Below are positions 18,263-26,645 of a stretch of DNA of 64,000 nucleotides, one piece after another. The DNA is taken from positions 31,790 through 95,789 of the forward strand of contig DATDAW010000006.1 of assembly GCA_036525185.1 (NCBI GenBank), given 5' to 3'. Numbering within the stretch: position 1 is the stretch's first letter; the number at the start of each line of letters is the position of its first letter. The translations under genes were made by a program, and so were the position numbers. The notes beneath the pieces are model-generated. The model was not told the DNA's origin. It did not search any database and saw only the letters and a list, made by a program, of their open reading frames with translations. This DNA is from DATDAW01 sp036525185 (GTDB lineage: Bacteria > Verrucomicrobiota > Verrucomicrobiia > Chthoniobacterales > DASVRZ01).

Positions 18263-20287
18263 TTAGACGAGATTCAATGCTGCGACGACGAGGTCGATGA
18301 GCTTGATGCCGATGAAAGGAACGATAACGCCGCCAAGACCGTAGATAAGCAGGTTGCGCTGGAGGATCTTGCCCGCGCCAAGCGGCCGGAATTTTACGCC
18401 TCGTAGTGCCAGCGGGATTAGCAATATGATGATGATTGCGTTGAAAATCACGGCACTGAGGATCGCGCTTTGTGGCGAGGCGAGGTTCATGATGTTCAAC
18501 GGCGCAATTTCCGGGAACGTAATGACCAGCATCGCCGGGATGATGGCGAAATATTTCGCCACGTCGTTCGCGATGGAAAATGTCGTGAGGGCACCGCGCG
18601 TGATTAGCAATTGTTTTCCGATTTCGACGACCTCGATAAGCTTGGTTGGGTTCGAATCGAGATCGACCATGTTTCCGGCTTCCTTCGCGGCCTGTGTCCC
18701 CGTGTTCATCGCGACGCCGACGTCAGCCTGCGCAAGGGCAGGGGCGTCATTGGTGCCGTCGCCAGTCATGGCAACCAGGTGGCCGCCTTCCTGTTCCTTG
18801 CGGATGAGCGCGAGTTTCTGCTCCGGTGTAGCCTCGGCGAGGAAATCATCGACGCCTGCTTCCTTGGCAATGGCTGCGGCGGTCCGCGGGTTGTCGCCGG
18901 TAATCATAATCGTGCGGATACCCATCGCGCGGAAACGCTCGAAGCGATCCGCAAGACCGCCCTTGACGATGTCCTTGAGGTAAATCGTGCCCAACACCGT
19001 GTTATTGGCGGCCACTACCAGCGGCGTGCCGCCCAATCCGGAGATCTTGCTAACATCAGTTTGCACGGATTCGGGCAAGCCATTGCCAGTGAAAGCTCTG
19101 ACCTGATCGGCAGCGCCTTTGCGGTATCGGATGCCATCGAGGTCGACGCCGCTCATCCGCGTTTGTGCCGTAAAAGGGATGAACACGGCATGCGGCAACT
19201 CGTGCAGCTCGCGTCCGCGCAGGCCGTATTTTTCCTTGGCTAGAACCACAATACTGCGGCCTTCTGGCGTTTCGTCGGCCAACGACGAAAGCTGGGCCGC
19301 TTCGGCGAGCGATTCCTTCGTGACACCCGGCGCCGGAAAAAATTCCGTGGCCTGCCGATTGCCAAGCGTGATAGTGCCTGTCTTGTCGAGCAACAGGACG
19401 TCCACGTCACCCGCGGCTTCAACGGCGCGCCCGCTCATGGCGAGGACATTCTTTTGCACAAGACGGTCGATGCCCGCAATGCCAATTGCACTGAGCAACC
19501 CGCCAATGGTCGTTGGAATCAAACACACGAGCAGGGCAACCAGGACCGTGATCGACAAATCGACGCCATTCTTGATGCCGAAGGCTTTCATCGACATCAG
19601 CACGACAAGGAAGATAATCGTCAGTGCGGAGAGTAGAATAGTTAGCGCAATTTCGTTGGGGGTCTTCTGCCTCTTGGCCCCTTCTACGAGCCCGATCATG
19701 CGATCGAGAAATGTCTCGCCCGGATTGGCGGTGATGCGAATCTTGATCACATCTGAGAGAACGCGCGTGCCGCCGGTGACCGCGCTGCGGTCGCCGCCAC
19801 TTTCGCGGACAACAGGAGCGGATTCGCCCGTGATGGCGGACTCGTCGACGGTCGCGGCGCCTTCGATGACCTCCCCATCGCCGGGAATGAGCTCGCCGGC
19901 TTTCACGACAACGAGATCTCCCTTTTTGAGCGCGCTCGACGGAATCTCCTGTGTTTTCCCGTCAGATCCGATTCGGTTGGCCCTTGTTTCGGTTTTGGCT
20001 TTGCGGAGCGTTTCGGCCTGAGCCTTGCCGCGCCCTTCGGCCATTGCTTCTGCGAAATTCGCAAAGAGGACGGTAAACCACAGCCAGAGCGTAATTTGCA
20101 ACAGGAACGGAAAGGATGCTCCTTGCCCCCCCGTGAAAAGCAGCACGGTGGTGATGAGCGCGCCAACTTCCGTAACGAACATGACGGGGTTGCCGAGCAT
20201 GTGGGCCGGATTGAGTTTTCTGAAGGATTCGCCGATCGCGGGGATGATGATCGCCGGATCGAAGATGGAGTGAGTTTTGGCAGCCAT
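18263..20287 (-). CDS. kdpB: Potassium-transporting ATPase subunit B, KdpB
   Basis: 674 aa P-type (type IA) ATPase that energises high-affinity K+ uptake through KdpA. It has the phosphorylation motif DKTGT (Asp near residue 300), TGES (actuator, including the Ser phosphorylated for inhibition in E. coli), the hinge MTGDGTNDAPALAQADVG, and the KdpB-specific NDVAKYFAIIPAM helix. Length agrees with E. coli (682). The gap to kdpA is 36 nt of A/T-rich sequence. Confidence 0.98.
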   Translation of the reverse strand: MAAKTHSIFDPAIIIPAIGESFRKLNPAHMLGNPVMFVTEVGALITTVLLFTGGQGASFPFLLQITLWLWFTVLFANFAEAMAEGRGKAQAETLRKAKTETRANRIGSDGKTQEIPSSALKKGDLVVVKAGELIPGDGEVIEGAATVDESAITGESAPVVRESGGDRSAVTGGTRVLSDVIKIRITANPGETFLDRMIGLVEGAKRQKTPNEIALTILLSALTIIFLVVLMSMKAFGIKNGVDLSITVLVALLVCLIPTTIGGLLSAIGIAGIDRLVQKNVLAMSGRAVEAAGDVDVLLLDKTGTITLGNRQATEFFPAPGVTKESLAEAAQLSSLADETPEGRSIVVLAKEKYGLRGRELHELPHAVFIPFTAQTRMSGVDLDGIRYRKGAADQVRAFTGNGLPESVQTDVSKISGLGGTPLVVAANNTVLGTIYLKDIVKGGLADRFERFRAMGIRTIMITGDNPRTAAAIAKEAGVDDFLAEATPEQKLALIRKEQEGGHLVAMTGDGTNDAPALAQADVGVAMNTGTQAAKEAGNMVDLDSNPTKLIEVVEIGKQLLITRGALTTFSIANDVAKYFAIIPAMLVITFPEIAPLNIMNLASPQSAILSAVIFNAIIIILLIPLALRGVKFRPLGAGKILQRNLLIYGLGGVIVPFIGIKLIDLVVAALNLV

Positions 20288-20323
20288 TTTCGAAATAAAA
20301 AATTAGGAAGCGAGAATTAATAA

Positions 20324-22147
20324 TTAGAACAGTTTTCCTGCGTGCATGAGGAAATGTTCGATGACCGGCCCGAGCACCAGTGCTGGAACGAATGTTAGCG
20401 CACCTATGAGAAGAACAGTGCCGACCAGCAGGGCCGTGAACAGCGAGCCCGAGACCGGAAAAGTTCCGGCGCTTTCCGCGATGAGTTTTTTGCGGGCGAG
20501 CGACCCGGCCAAGGCCAGGATGGGGACGATCATGGCAAATCGGCCAAAGAGCATGGCCAAGCCGAGAGTCGTATCATACCATGGCGCGTTGGCGGTCAGG
20601 CCCGCAAAGGCGCTGCCGTTGTTGCCCGTGGCGGAACTGTAGGCATAGAGGATTTCACTGAATCCATGGGGGCCGCTGTTGTTCGTGCCATCGGTAGCAA
20701 CGCCTGAGGAGTCTGGAAGCCCCATGTTGCTAATAGATGCCCAGGCCGTGAAGCCCAGGACCGAGAATGCGATGATGAGGATGACAAAGGACGCCATTTT
20801 TATGTCGTAGGGCTCAATTTTTTTGCCTACGTATTCGGGAGTTCGCCCGACCATCAGACCTGCGATAAAAACGGCGATAACGACATAAACCAACATGCCA
20901 TAGAGGCCTGCTCCAACGCCGCCGAAGACGACTTCGCCGAGTTGTATGTTGAGCAGCGGAACGAGGCCGCCAAGGGGCGTAAATGAGTCGTGCATCGAGT
21001 TGACTGCGCCGCAGGAGGCGTCCGTTGTGATTGTGGCGAAGAGCGCAGAATTGAAGATTCCAAAGCGAACTTCTTTGCCTTCCATGTTGCCGTCCGCTGG
21101 ATCGACGCCCAGAGCCGTGAGGACCGGGTTGCCTGCCGCTTCAAACTTCCACGCCACAAGAGCGCCGGCGAGGAACAAGACAAGCATGGCTGCCCAAACG
21201 GCCCAGCCGTGTTCTTGATGTTTGACCGTCCGGCCGAGGTAGTACGTCAACGCACTTGGGATGGCAAAGATGGATAAAATCTGCAGGAAATTTGACAGAG
21301 GCGTCGGATTTTCAAAGGGATGCGCAGCATTGGCATTAACATAACCGCCGCCATTTGTTCCGAGCATTTTGATGGCCACCTGGCTCGCCATCGGGCCCTG
21401 GACGATTGCCTGGGTATCCGTGACCTGATCTTCCATGATGGGCTTGCCGGAAGTGTCATTCACCGTTTCGCCCTTGTCGTCTTTTTTCTCGACTTGCGTG
21501 TGAACGGGTTCAACAAGGCTGGCGCTTTCATATGGCTTGAAGTTCTGGATCATGCCCTGGGAGATCAGAACCATCGCGTAGATCGCGCAGATCGGAAGAA
21601 GCAGATAGTAGGTCGTGCGAACCATATCCACCCAGAAGTTGCCGATGGTCTTCGATGTGTGGCGGGCAATCCCGCGCACGAGCGCCGCTGCAATGCTGAT
21701 GCCGGCAGCCGCGGAGACGAAGTTATGAATCGCGAGCGCGACCATCTGCGAGAGATAGGACATTGTGCTTTCGCCGGCATAACTCTGCCAGTTGGTGTTG
21801 GTCGTGAAGCTGGCTGCGGTGTTGAACGACAGGTGTTCGCTCAACCCGCCAAGCTTTTGCGGGTTGAGAGGCAGCGCGGCCTGCAGACGGAGAATGACGT
21901 ACGTAAAAAGCATCCCGACGGCACTGAACAGTAGAAGGGCGACGGTGTATTGCTTCCAGTCGTGCTCCTTCTGGGGATCGACGCCGATGATTTTGTAGGT
22001 AGTACGTTCTAAAGGCTTTACGATGGGATCCAGGAAGGTTTTGCCGTCAGCATCGAGGACCTGACAAAGATAAAGGCCGAGGGGCTTTGTGATTGCCAGC
22101 AAAATGCCGACGTAAAGGAAGAGCTGAATCCAGCCGGAGCTATTCAT
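20324..22147 (-). CDS. kdpA: Potassium-transporting ATPase subunit A, KdpA
   Basis: 607 aa membrane subunit forming the K+ channel-like path. All four selectivity-filter repeats are visible: TTNTNWQSY, MLGTNGGGYVNANAAHPFEN, DASCGAVNSM and SSATGNNGSAFAGL. It is about 50 residues longer than E. coli KdpA. Much of the excess is a charged insert (EKKDDKGETVNDTSGKPIME) in the loop before the second filter. The gene lies 17 nt downstream of kdpF. Confidence 0.97.
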   Translation of the reverse strand: MNSSGWIQLFLYVGILLAITKPLGLYLCQVLDADGKTFLDPIVKPLERTTYKIIGVDPQKEHDWKQYTVALLLFSAVGMLFTYVILRLQAALPLNPQKLGGLSEHLSFNTAASFTTNTNWQSYAGESTMSYLSQMVALAIHNFVSAAAGISIAAALVRGIARHTSKTIGNFWVDMVRTTYYLLLPICAIYAMVLISQGMIQNFKPYESASLVEPVHTQVEKKDDKGETVNDTSGKPIMEDQVTDTQAIVQGPMASQVAIKMLGTNGGGYVNANAAHPFENPTPLSNFLQILSIFAIPSALTYYLGRTVKHQEHGWAVWAAMLVLFLAGALVAWKFEAAGNPVLTALGVDPADGNMEGKEVRFGIFNSALFATITTDASCGAVNSMHDSFTPLGGLVPLLNIQLGEVVFGGVGAGLYGMLVYVVIAVFIAGLMVGRTPEYVGKKIEPYDIKMASFVILIIAFSVLGFTAWASISNMGLPDSSGVATDGTNNSGPHGFSEILYAYSSATGNNGSAFAGLTANAPWYDTTLGLAMLFGRFAMIVPILALAGSLARKKLIAESAGTFPVSGSLFTALLVGTVLLIGALTFVPALVLGPVIEHFLMHAGKLF

Positions 22148-22164
22148 GTTGGTGAAGAAAGAAA

Positions 22165-22248
22165 TTAAAACTTTTCGGGACGAATGATGGTGAAGATCAG
22201 ATAAGCGATCAGCCCCAGTGCGATGATTGCGACAACGATGTTTTCCAT
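22165..22248 (-). CDS. kdpF: KdpF, 27-aa ATPase-stabilising peptide
   Basis: Single-helix peptide beginning MENIVVAIIALGLIAYLI and ending RPEKF, which matches the KdpF pattern (one membrane helix followed by a short charged RPExF tail). KdpF stabilises the KdpABC complex in the membrane. It directly precedes kdpA. ATCAACCCGCCAA precedes the start, and a similar motif precedes the neighbouring micro-ORF. Confidence 0.9.
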   Translation of the reverse strand: MENIVVAIIALGLIAYLIFTIIRPEKF

Positions 22249-22264
22249 GGTCTTGGCGGGTTGA

Positions 22265-22348
22265 TTAAACTTTCTCGCAGGCCCAAATGAAGAGGAGCAT
22301 CAGGGCAAAAAATCCGATGGATGTGAGGGTGTAGAGTAAATCTTCCAT
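22265..22348 (-). CDS. 27-aa membrane peptide upstream of KdpF
   Basis: Micro-ORF encoding MEDLLYTLTSIGFFALMLLF and then IWACEKV: one hydrophobic helix with an acidic N-terminus and a C-terminal CEK tail. It has the same length as KdpF, which lies 16 nt downstream. A related leader, ATCAAACCCGCCAA, precedes its start. Similar small peptides ending xCExL/V occur near kdp operons in other phyla (from memory), so it is probably a real second small subunit or accessory peptide. Function is unproven. Confidence 0.65.
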   Translation of the reverse strand: MEDLLYTLTSIGFFALMLLFIWACEKV

Positions 22349-22446
22349 TGTGATGTGATTTGGCGGGTTTGATGTCCGAGGGGAAAACGAATGGATAGCG
22401 GCGATGACAGGCGTTCGAATCAGTAGCTTTGGAAGCCTCAAAAGAA

Positions 22447-23133
22447 TTACTGGTCGCCAAGATTGTACGGCTCACAGCTGTATCCGAAATGGGATAGCTC
22501 AAAGAGGCGCCGCATATTCTGTTGCGCGGGTTCATAATTCTTGTCGAGTTTGATAGCGTGCCCGTAATATTTTTTCGCCAGTTCCTGGTCCCCCTGCATT
22601 TCGAAAAGAACGCCGGCGAGATTAAAGGACTCTGCGTTGGTTTTGAACTCCAGGGCACGGACGAGATATTCCTTTGCGGCGGAGAATTCCTGCAGGTTGA
22701 GAAGGCGCTTGGCTAGCATCATATTCGTCTCAAAATCATCGACCCTTCGGGCGGGCTCGGGCTTCGGCTCATGCCGCGCGAGAATATCCTGGACAATATT
22801 GCGCAAGGCTTCGGGGGTCATCGGCTTACTTAGAAAATCGATGGCCCCCAGTTTCATCGCCTGGACCGCATGCGGGATGTCGCCGTAAGCGGTAATGATA
22901 ACGGCAGGTGTTAGATAGTGTCGGTTGCGCATTTCCGACAGAAGCTCGAGGCCATCCGCTTCCGGCATGCGCATATCGAGAATGGCTAAGTCGAATGTTT
23001 GCGCGGCGAGATATTCCAGCGCTTTGGAAGCCGACTCGGCTTCGGTGATGGCGAAGCCTTCGGTTTCGAGAGTTATTCGGTAACTGAGACGGACGTTAGG
23101 TTCATCGTCTACAACGAGGATACGTTTTTTCAT
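22447..23133 (-). CDS. Response-regulator receiver fused to TPR repeats
   Basis: 228 aa. Residues 1-120 are a CheY-like receiver: acidic pocket VDDEP, phospho-acceptor Asp in LAILDMRMPEADG, Thr in VIITAYGD and Lys in FLSKPMTPE. After a short proline-rich linker come two or three tetratricopeptide-like repeats (AKRLLNLQEFSAAKEYLVRA, LAGVLFEMQGDQELAKKYYG). There is no DNA-binding output domain, so it should act through protein contacts or as a phosphate sink. Its start overlaps the stop of the histidine kinase by 4 nt, indicating translational coupling, and the kdp genes follow. Confidence 0.88.
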   Translation of the reverse strand: MKKRILVVDDEPNVRLSYRITLETEGFAITEAESASKALEYLAAQTFDLAILDMRMPEADGLELLSEMRNRHYLTPAVIITAYGDIPHAVQAMKLGAIDFLSKPMTPEALRNIVQDILARHEPKPEPARRVDDFETNMMLAKRLLNLQEFSAAKEYLVRALEFKTNAESFNLAGVLFEMQGDQELAKKYYGHAIKLDKNYEPAQQNMRRLFELSHFGYSCEPYNLGDQ

Positions 23134-24938
23134 GTGATTACTCCAAAGTGATTTGCTGGCAGGTCGAAGTAGAATTCGCTGCCATGGCCGGGGGTGCTGT
23201 TAACTCCGATCGAGCCACCTTGCGAGAGGACGATTTCCTTCGCGATCGCCAGACCGAGCCCCGCGCCGCCAGCTTCCGAGCCTGGAACACGGAAGAATCG
23301 ATCGAAGATCTGTGCGTGATATTCCGGGGGAATCCCGGGACCGGTGTCCACGACTGAGAAGCGAATATGACCATTCCTGGGCGCGGCACGCAGCGTGATT
23401 TCTTCGCCGGGTTTAGTGTGCTTGACGGCGTTTGAAATGAAATTTGAAAAGACGAGGCCGATTTGACGGGCGTCGACCACAACCTTGGGCAGGTGCGGCG
23501 CGACATCGATAGCGAGGCGAGAGTTGCGCGACTCCACGAGTGGTCGCAATTCGTTCGCGGCAGCGTCGACTAGTTCACGCGCTTCGACAGGCTGGCCGAT
23601 GAAGGCAGCTCCGCCGGACTCGAGTTTGGCCAGGTCGAGTAGGTCATTAATCATGCGCAGGAGACGCTCGGAATCGTCACGCGCGGCAAGGAGAAGTTCG
23701 GTCTGTTTTGCATTGAGCGTGCCGATGCGTTCCTCGAGCAATAAATGCAGACCCATGCGGACGCTGGTCAGCGGCGTTTTGAGTTCGTGACTGACCGTCG
23801 AAACAAGATTGGTCTTGAGTTCGTCCAGAAGACGCAGCCGGGTGACGTCCTGCAAAATAACGGCTGCACCGAAGATTCGGCCGGCTTCGTCGCGGATGCC
23901 GATGACACGCGGCAGAAGAAAGATTTCACGATCTTCCACGTGGAAAACCAGTACTCGTTCGAAGCTGGTGGGGAGATAGTCCGGGGAACCGTTCAAGACG
24001 CGATCCACTTCCGCCTGCACATTTGCGGGCAGCGTGTTTTTTTGCCCGATATGCAGAAGAAATCTGTTTGCAGCGGGATTCGTAAAATCAATCCGGCCAT
24101 CAGACGTGAGAGCAATGATAGGATCCGGAAATGCGGAAAATGTTATTTCCGTCATCTGCCTGGCCTGATGGATTCGATCACCCATCATCTGGCGGTAGGC
24201 GCGCAGTTTGGTGGCCATTTTGTTGAAGGTATCGGCGAGCTGGCCGAGTTCATCCTTCGATGTGACCGGTACGACCTGGTCGATTTTTCCTTCACCGAGC
24301 TCTTTCGAGACCGTTGTGAGGGTCTGAATCGGTTCCAGAATGGATCGCTGGAGCCGCGCTGCAAAATAGATGGCGCCTGCGATTCCGATTGCGATGGCAA
24401 TAGTCATGTAGCGCGTCGAATCCGCACTGAGCCGGCGGGCCTCGCGATCGGCCTGAACCATGTTTTCCTGGTTGATACGAATAATCTCCTGCGCCGTGTC
24501 CTTGATGGTCGTGAACATGGGCAGCAGTTCGTTGAAATACATCTTACGGCGAGCTTCCAGGTCGGGCGTAGCCCAAAAGGTTTCGGCGGCTGCGCCGTAT
24601 CTTTGGTGGACTTGCTTCACGTTTTCCGCGAGTTCCGCTTCGCCGGGCAGCGTGACATTGTTGAGCTCCGTGCGGAGGCCGTCGCGAAAGATCGGGAGGT
24701 TCTGCGCGTACAATTTGCGTCCTCGTTCGTCTTCGCCTGCAAGGGTGAAGAACAATGCGGAATCCATGCGTTCTGCGGCTTCTTTCATTTGCTGCCCTGC
24801 GAGGACGCTCCGGTAATTTTCGCGGAGGATGACGTCGACGGAATGGCCGAGTTTGGTGAAAAGGGTGACGGCGTAAACGCCCATCGCTACAAGCAGGATG
24901 AAGAGGGGCGCCAGGCCCAAAAAGATGCGTTGCTTCAT
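23130..24938 (-). CDS. Membrane sensor histidine kinase of the kdp locus
   Basis: 602 aa. Transmembrane helix 1 (about 5-27), a periplasmic helical bundle (about 30-180), helix 2 (about 180-200), HAMP (ILEPIQTLTTVSKELGEGKI), PAS (about 265-370), HisKA with H-box VSHELKTPLTS, and HATPase_c with N-box NFISNAVKHT, G1 DTGPGIPPE and G2 GAGLGLAIAKEI. All residues for autophosphorylation are present. It is not the kinase half of KdpD: it has two helices with a periplasmic sensor rather than four helices plus GAF. As first gene after the sigma-54 promoter it may phosphorylate the receiver-TPR protein and the NtrC-type regulator. Confidence 0.93.
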   Translation of the reverse strand: MKQRIFLGLAPLFILLVAMGVYAVTLFTKLGHSVDVILRENYRSVLAGQQMKEAAERMDSALFFTLAGEDERGRKLYAQNLPIFRDGLRTELNNVTLPGEAELAENVKQVHQRYGAAAETFWATPDLEARRKMYFNELLPMFTTIKDTAQEIIRINQENMVQADREARRLSADSTRYMTIAIAIGIAGAIYFAARLQRSILEPIQTLTTVSKELGEGKIDQVVPVTSKDELGQLADTFNKMATKLRAYRQMMGDRIHQARQMTEITFSAFPDPIIALTSDGRIDFTNPAANRFLLHIGQKNTLPANVQAEVDRVLNGSPDYLPTSFERVLVFHVEDREIFLLPRVIGIRDEAGRIFGAAVILQDVTRLRLLDELKTNLVSTVSHELKTPLTSVRMGLHLLLEERIGTLNAKQTELLLAARDDSERLLRMINDLLDLAKLESGGAAFIGQPVEARELVDAAANELRPLVESRNSRLAIDVAPHLPKVVVDARQIGLVFSNFISNAVKHTKPGEEITLRAAPRNGHIRFSVVDTGPGIPPEYHAQIFDRFFRVPGSEAGGAGLGLAIAKEIVLSQGGSIGVNSTPGHGSEFYFDLPANHFGVIT

Positions 24939-25062
24939 ACGGCCCAGAGTGGCTCCTGCTCCGTGGTTAGGCTAGGCAACACACCGGGGACCACGGCTGT
25001 TAACGGAGAATGGCGGGAACAAAAATGCGGGAGCATTGGTTTTCATAGCGAAAACAGTAATT

Positions 25063-25079
25063 AGCAAAACGTGTGCCAA
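25063..25079 (-). promoter_or_regulatory. Sigma-54 (RpoN) promoter of the kinase-kdp operon
   Basis: On the minus strand the sequence reads TTGGCACACGTTTTGCT: -24 element TGGCAC (25078-25073), a 5-nt spacer, then -12 element TTGC (25067-25064). This matches the sigma-54 consensus TGGCAC-N5-TTGC exactly, with correct GG-to-GC spacing. It lies about 125 bp upstream of the histidine-kinase start and downstream of an NtrC-family activator gene. Confidence 0.85.
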
Positions 25080-25155
25080 TGCGCCTGCCGTCTATTTAAG
25101 TGCTTCTGCGAAAACGTGTTACAGGAAACGTTGGCATGAACTCAACGGGCCCGTC

Positions 25156-25172
25156 TCGTGCATTTTGCACGA
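25156..25172. promoter_or_regulatory. Palindromic upstream activator site candidate
   Basis: TCGTGCA-TTT-TGCACGA is a perfect inverted repeat with 7-nt arms, centred about 90 bp upstream of the -24 element. That is where NtrC-type activators bind, and the GTGCA/TGCAC core resembles NtrC half-sites. It lies 36-52 bp after the activator gene's stop and lacks a T-tail, so a terminator is less likely. Confidence 0.55.
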
Positions 25173-25207
25173 TTTCGTCAGTCCTTGATTGCAATTTGCC
25201 CGGCGAC

Positions 25208-26527
25208 TTACAGCTTCTTCCGTTTTCGGTAGAGGGTCGCGGGATCGATGCCGAGAATCGTCGCCGCTTCGTCGAGGGTCTGCGTATTCGCCACGACTCG
25301 CCGAATGTGTTCGGCCTCGATTTCTTCCAGCGTCCGTCTTCCGCCGATTCGGATTTCGGAAGGGGTGTGAATGGTTTCCGCCAAATCGTCGGGCACGATC
25401 CATTCACCGTCGGACAGAATCACCGCCCGCTCGATGACGTTGCGCAGTTCACGCAAATTTCCCGGCCAGCTGTATTTGTGGATCGCTTCCAACGCCTCGG
25501 GCGAAAATCCGCGCACCTGTTTTCCAGAATGACGCGCGAGAAACGCGAGGTGGTTCAAGGCGATTTTCTCAATGTCCTGCACACGGTCGCGCAAGGGCGG
25601 CAGGCGCACGGAGATGACATTAAGTCGGTAATAGAGGTCTTCACGAAATTTTCCAGCCGATACGGCTGCCGACAGATCGCGATTGGTCGCTGAAATGACC
25701 CGGACATTGGCCCGCCGCGGCTTGGTTTCTCCCAAGCGCTCGTATTCACGCTCCTGAAGAAGCCGCAGCAGCTTTGCCTGAATCTCCAGCGGCAGTTCGC
25801 CGATTTCATCGAGAAACAATGTTCCGCCATCCGCAGCTGCGACTTTGCCCAGCGTGTCGGCATGGGCGCCGGTAAACGAGCCTTTCACGTGACCAAACAG
25901 TTCGCTCTCGAGTAGTTCCCGCGAGAGGCTCGGGCAGCTTACTGTCACGAACGCGCCGCTGCGCCGCGGACTGCACTGATGGATCGAGCGAGCGAGTACG
26001 CTTTTACCGGTGCCGCTCTCCCCGAGCAGCAGGATCGTCGCCTCGCTTTCTGCTGCCTTGAAAGCAATATCGATAACTTTTCGCATGCCGGGCGTTTGCG
26101 ATGTGAGGTCAATATCGGGGCCTTCGACACCAAGACGCGACTCAAGTTCTGCGACGCGGCGCTCGAGTCGTTTTGTTTTCTCCACTTTTGCCAGCACCTG
26201 ACGCACTTGATCCGGCGTACAAGGCTTCGGCAGGTAGTCAAGAGCACCTCTGCGCATCGCTTCCACGGCGGTCTCGATCGAGCCGTACGCTGTCACCATC
26301 ACTACGGCAACCTGCGGTGAAATCCGGAGGATTTCGTCGAGCACGTCGAGTCCACTTTCCTGACTGAGCCGCAAATCGAGCAGAACGGCGTCGAAAGGTG
26401 TGGCGCGGAGTTCCGCGAGAGCGTCCGCGCTGTTCGACGTGGAGGCCACCGTATGGTCCATGGACTCCAGGGCAAGTGTCATCGCGCGCCGGATGTTTTT
26501 TTCGTCGTCAACGATCAAAATGCGCAT
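25208..26527 (-). CDS. NtrC-family sigma-54-dependent response regulator
   Basis: 439 aa. Receiver (1-120; Asp in VLLDLRLSQESG, Lys in YLPKPC), a short coiled linker, an AAA+ sigma-54 activation domain (Walker A GESGTGKSVLA, sigma-54 contact loop GSFTGA, Walker B GGTLFLDEIGELP, then SATNRDL), and a C-terminal Fis-type HTH (LDEAATILGIDPATLYRKRK). The canonical GAFTGA is GSFTGA here, a known tolerated variant. It is the obvious activator of the sigma-54 promoter 130 bp downstream of its stop. Confidence 0.93.
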   Translation of the reverse strand: MRILIVDDEKNIRRAMTLALESMDHTVASTSNSADALAELRATPFDAVLLDLRLSQESGLDVLDEILRISPQVAVVMVTAYGSIETAVEAMRRGALDYLPKPCTPDQVRQVLAKVEKTKRLERRVAELESRLGVEGPDIDLTSQTPGMRKVIDIAFKAAESEATILLLGESGTGKSVLARSIHQCSPRRSGAFVTVSCPSLSRELLESELFGHVKGSFTGAHADTLGKVAAADGGTLFLDEIGELPLEIQAKLLRLLQEREYERLGETKPRRANVRVISATNRDLSAAVSAGKFREDLYYRLNVISVRLPPLRDRVQDIEKIALNHLAFLARHSGKQVRGFSPEALEAIHKYSWPGNLRELRNVIERAVILSDGEWIVPDDLAETIHTPSEIRIGGRRTLEEIEAEHIRRVVANTQTLDEAATILGIDPATLYRKRKKL

Positions 26528-26645
26528 TGGAGTTTGTTACGCTATGCCGTGGCAAGCGGCGGACGCCAGCGGGAAGATTCGTGTGCTGCTGGAAAAGCTT
26601 TCAGAACAAACGGACCGCTGTTCGGACATTTTCATCGAAAGGTGC

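Noticed and set aside
19119..20021. 300-aa plus-strand ORF opposite kdpB
   Set aside because: Antisense shadow: Ser/Thr/Arg-rich low-complexity translation over a fully conserved P-type ATPase.
23745..25064. 439-aa plus-strand ORF opposite the histidine kinase
   Set aside because: It lies antisense to an intact kinase with all motifs; its translation has no recognisable domain and reflects the GC codon pattern of the real gene.
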